Shown piece by piece: positions 15,764-17,775 of a stretch of DNA of 17,775 nt; positions within the stretch are counted from its first letter, which is position 1; each line of letters opens with the position of its first letter. The notes beneath the pieces are model-generated. The model was not told where the DNA came from. It did not search any database and saw only the letters and a list, made by a program, of their open reading frames with translations. A program made the position numbers and the translations under genes. This DNA comes from an uncultured Bacteroidota bacterium (GTDB lineage Bacteria; Bacteroidota; Bacteroidia; Flavobacteriales; Flavobacteriaceae): the NCBI GenBank assembly GCA_903819815.1, contig CAIJFC010000225.1:1-17775 (forward strand), written 5' to 3'.

Positions 15764-17761
15764 ATGTTAGAAGAAAAGAATGATAACCTGTCAGTACAAC
15801 TAAACGAGACAGATGGAAATGTAGAAAACGAATCACAAGAAGTGATTCAACCAGAAGTTGAAGAAGTTGAAGAAATTCCTACGGAGCCAATAGCAGAATT
15901 TGAAATTGAAGATGCCGAAGTAGTTATTGAAGAAGTTACTACTGAAACAAGTGATGCAATTACAGCTATTGAAAATGAAAATGCAGCTGAAAATGAAGAT
16001 GAGACACTTAAAGAGCGTCATGAAATTCCGATGTTAGATTACGAATCGTTATCTATGGAAGAAATAATCGATGAATTAGAAAAACTGAATGCTATAGAAA
16101 ACATAATGTCTGTTAAAGATCATGTTGAAGAAATAAAAAATTCATTTTTAGCTAAATATTACCATTTTTTAGAGGAGAAAAAAGAAGAATTTAATGCTGA
16201 AAATCCGGAATCAAAAGAAGAATTTCATTATCATTTTCCTTTAAAATCTAAATTTGATCAATTGTATTCTTCTTATAGAGATAAAAAGAATGCCCACTTT
16301 AAAAATTTACAAAACAATTTAAAAAATAATCTAGAGGTTCGATTGACAATAGTTGAAGAATTAAAAGAGCTTATTAATCCTCAAGAAAATATTAAAGATA
16401 CCCTTAAGCATTTCAACGAATTAAGAGAGCGTTGGAAAAATGCAGGAGCAATTCCAAAGGACAAATACAATCACGTTTGGAATAATTATCATTTCCATGT
16501 AGAGAATTTCTACGATTATTTACACTTGGATCGGGAAGCGCGTGACCTTGATTTTAAACACAATTTAGACCAAAAACTAAAAATAATTTCACGTGTTGAA
16601 GCATTAGTTCTAGAAGTAGATATTAATAAAGCATTCCGTGAATTGCAAGATTTACACAAGATTTGGAAAGAAGATATTGGTCCTGTTTCTAGAGATCATC
16701 GTGAGGAAATTTGGAATCGTTTTAGCGAATTAACCAAACAAATGCATGATAAACGAGAGTTGCTATTTGAAGCACAACGAGGAACGGAAAAAGAAAATTT
16801 GGACCGTAAAAAAGAAATCATTGCTCAAATTGAAGTTTTAGCAACCGAAAAAGTGAATGCGCATGGTCAATGGAAATCACAAATAGATAAAGTAGAAGCG
16901 TTAAGAACTGCATTTTTTGCAGCAGGTAAAGTTCCATCCGAAGTTAACGAAAGTACTTGGAATGAATTTAAAACTGCAGTTCGTAATTTTAACACCTTTA
17001 AAAATTCATTTTACAAGGATATTAAAAAAGAGCAACAAGACAATTTGAATAAGAAAATGGAATTAGTTGCTAGAGCAAAAGCACTTCAATCGAGTGAAGA
17101 TTTTGCCACTACAACGCCATTAATGAAGCAAATTCAAGAGGAATGGAAGCTGGTTGGACACGTTCCAAGAAAATATTCTGATTCTATTTGGGCTGAGTTT
17201 AAAACGGCTTGCAACCATTACTTTGAAGTTTTAAAAGCGCAAAAAAATGAAGCCAATTCAGAAGAAGTAGAATCGTTTGAAAAGAAGAAAGCGTACCTAG
17301 AACAACTTAGAGAATTCCAATTAATTGGGGAACATAAAGCTGATTTAGACGCTATTAAATTGCACATTGAAAACTGGAAAGGTTTAGGGAAAGTTCCTTT
17401 TGCAAGACGCCATATTGAAGGGAAGTTCAATAAAATATTGGATGCTTTATTTGAAAAATTGAGTTTAAGCAAAAAAGAAACTGAAATGGTTCGATTCTCC
17501 AATAGAGTTGGTAATTTATCAGATTCTAATGATAGTCGAAAATTGGAAAATGAAAAGATATTCATCATGCGTAAAATTGATGAAGTTCAAAATGAAATCT
17601 TCCAATTAGAAAATAATATTCAGTTTTTTGCCAATACAAGAAATGCCAAAAAAGAAAATTCTATAGTTTTAGAAGTTCGTAAAAACATTGCTATTCATAA
17701 AGAAACTCTTGATGTTTGGAAAGAAAAACTAAAACAAATAAGAAGTATAAATATAGAGTAA
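15764..17761 (+). CDS. Five-repeat DUF349 protein with acidic N-terminus
   Basis: A 665-residue, helix-rich cytoplasmic protein. Residues 1 to about 90 are acidic and probably disordered (many Glu, short VEE and EIE runs). Five DUF349-type repeats follow, each centred on a W-x-x-x-G-x-x-P-like core and spaced about 75-85 residues: ERWKNAGAIP (about 221), KIWKEDIGPV (299), TAFFAAGKVP (387), EEWKLVGHVP (458) and ENWKGLGKVP (535). Repeats 3 and 5 are the most diverged: repeat 3 has Phe in place of the core Trp, and repeat 5 lacks the second Trp. The last 80 residues form a probable coiled coil. DUF349 proteins are widespread but their biochemical role is not firmly known; I make no functional claim. 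The gene is complete and has its own probable promoter 139 bp downstream of aroE. Confidence 0.92.
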   Translation: MLEEKNDNLSVQLNETDGNVENESQEVIQPEVEEVEEIPTEPIAEFEIEDAEVVIEEVTTETSDAITAIENENAAENEDETLKERHEIPMLDYESLSMEEIIDELEKLNAIENIMSVKDHVEEIKNSFLAKYYHFLEEKKEEFNAENPESKEEFHYHFPLKSKFDQLYSSYRDKKNAHFKNLQNNLKNNLEVRLTIVEELKELINPQENIKDTLKHFNELRERWKNAGAIPKDKYNHVWNNYHFHVENFYDYLHLDREARDLDFKHNLDQKLKIISRVEALVLEVDINKAFRELQDLHKIWKEDIGPVSRDHREEIWNRFSELTKQMHDKRELLFEAQRGTEKENLDRKKEIIAQIEVLATEKVNAHGQWKSQIDKVEALRTAFFAAGKVPSEVNESTWNEFKTAVRNFNTFKNSFYKDIKKEQQDNLNKKMELVARAKALQSSEDFATTTPLMKQIQEEWKLVGHVPRKYSDSIWAEFKTACNHYFEVLKAQKNEANSEEVESFEKKKAYLEQLREFQLIGEHKADLDAIKLHIENWKGLGKVPFARRHIEGKFNKILDALFEKLSLSKKETEMVRFSNRVGNLSDSNDSRKLENEKIFIMRKIDEVQNEIFQLENNIQFFANTRNAKKENSIVLEVRKNIAIHKETLDVWKEKLKQIRSINIE

Positions 17762-17775
17762 TTATCTTATTTAAA

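Noticed and set aside
15752..15768. Palindrome AACATTTT-A-AAAATGTT spanning the DUF349 start codon
   Set aside because: All-AT apart from two bases and with a one-base centre, so it cannot form a stable hairpin as written; chance is the simplest explanation.
15742..15783. Thirteen-codon upstream ORF (MNLKHF...) overlapping the DUF349 start out of frame
   Set aside because: No ribosome-binding signal or pause motif is visible, and short AT-rich ORFs are expected by chance.
1..17775. A defence system, prophage, integrative element or CRISPR array
   Set aside because: No integrase, transposase, nuclease, toxin-antitoxin pair or spaced direct repeats were found; the plus-strand block is ordinary core genome.

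Overview
The window is an AT-rich (about one third G+C by eye), densely coded piece of a Bacteroidota chromosome, almost certainly from Flavobacterium or a close relative. Three things point there. A secreted protein carries the type B C-terminal sorting domain of the type IX secretion system (T9SS). An OstA-like envelope protein and a tandem-DUF349 protein of flavobacterial type are present. Upstream regions carry Bacteroidota-type -7 boxes (TAnnTTTG) instead of E. coli-type promoters, and start codons lack clear Shine-Dalgarno sequences. I see no rRNA, tRNA, CRISPR array, transposase or phage gene.

Layout. Bases 17-2091 (minus strand) hold two overlapping sugar-modification genes, a FemAB/GNAT-like acyltransferase followed by a DegT/DnrJ/EryC1-type sugar aminotransferase. 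They look like the edge of an O-antigen or other surface-glycan cluster continuing off the left end. From 2183 onward every gene is on the plus strand: a T9SS type B secreted protein (2183-3988), a TrmH/SpoU-type RNA methyltransferase (4055-4843), a bifunctional RelA/SpoT-type (p)ppGpp enzyme (4917-7136), a Fur-family regulator lacking the usual zinc CxxC (7198-7653), a 62-residue two-helix membrane protein (7653-7841), purA (7905-9176), nhaA (9230-10366), an OstA-like protein (10436-12079), a class III aminotransferase (12082-13269), a 212-bp spacer with a palindromic repeat element, a TPR protein (13482-14876), aroE (14884-15624) and a five-repeat DUF349 protein (15764-17761).

How the genes fit together. 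Most of the plus-strand block is housekeeping. (p)ppGpp metabolism sits two genes away from PurA, an enzyme known in E. coli to be inhibited by ppGpp, with a metalloregulator between them. NhaA handles Na+/H+ balance. The OstA-like protein fits lipopolysaccharide transport. Tight spacing (4-bp overlap at 1108-1111, 1-bp overlap at 7653, 2-bp gap at 12080-12081, 7-bp gap before aroE) suggests small operons: acyltransferase-aminotransferase, fur-small membrane protein, ostA-like-aminotransferase and TPR-aroE.

I did not find a convincing new multi-gene system. The points most worth a second look are regulatory or structural: a REP/MITE-like element with mutually exclusive hairpins at 13278-13361, a terminator whose U-tract appears to double as the nhaA -7 box, a palindrome beside the fur -7 box on a probably leaderless transcript, an unusual CAA-rich purA leader, and four genes that need TTG start codons. 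No intergenic stretch exceeds 300 bases.
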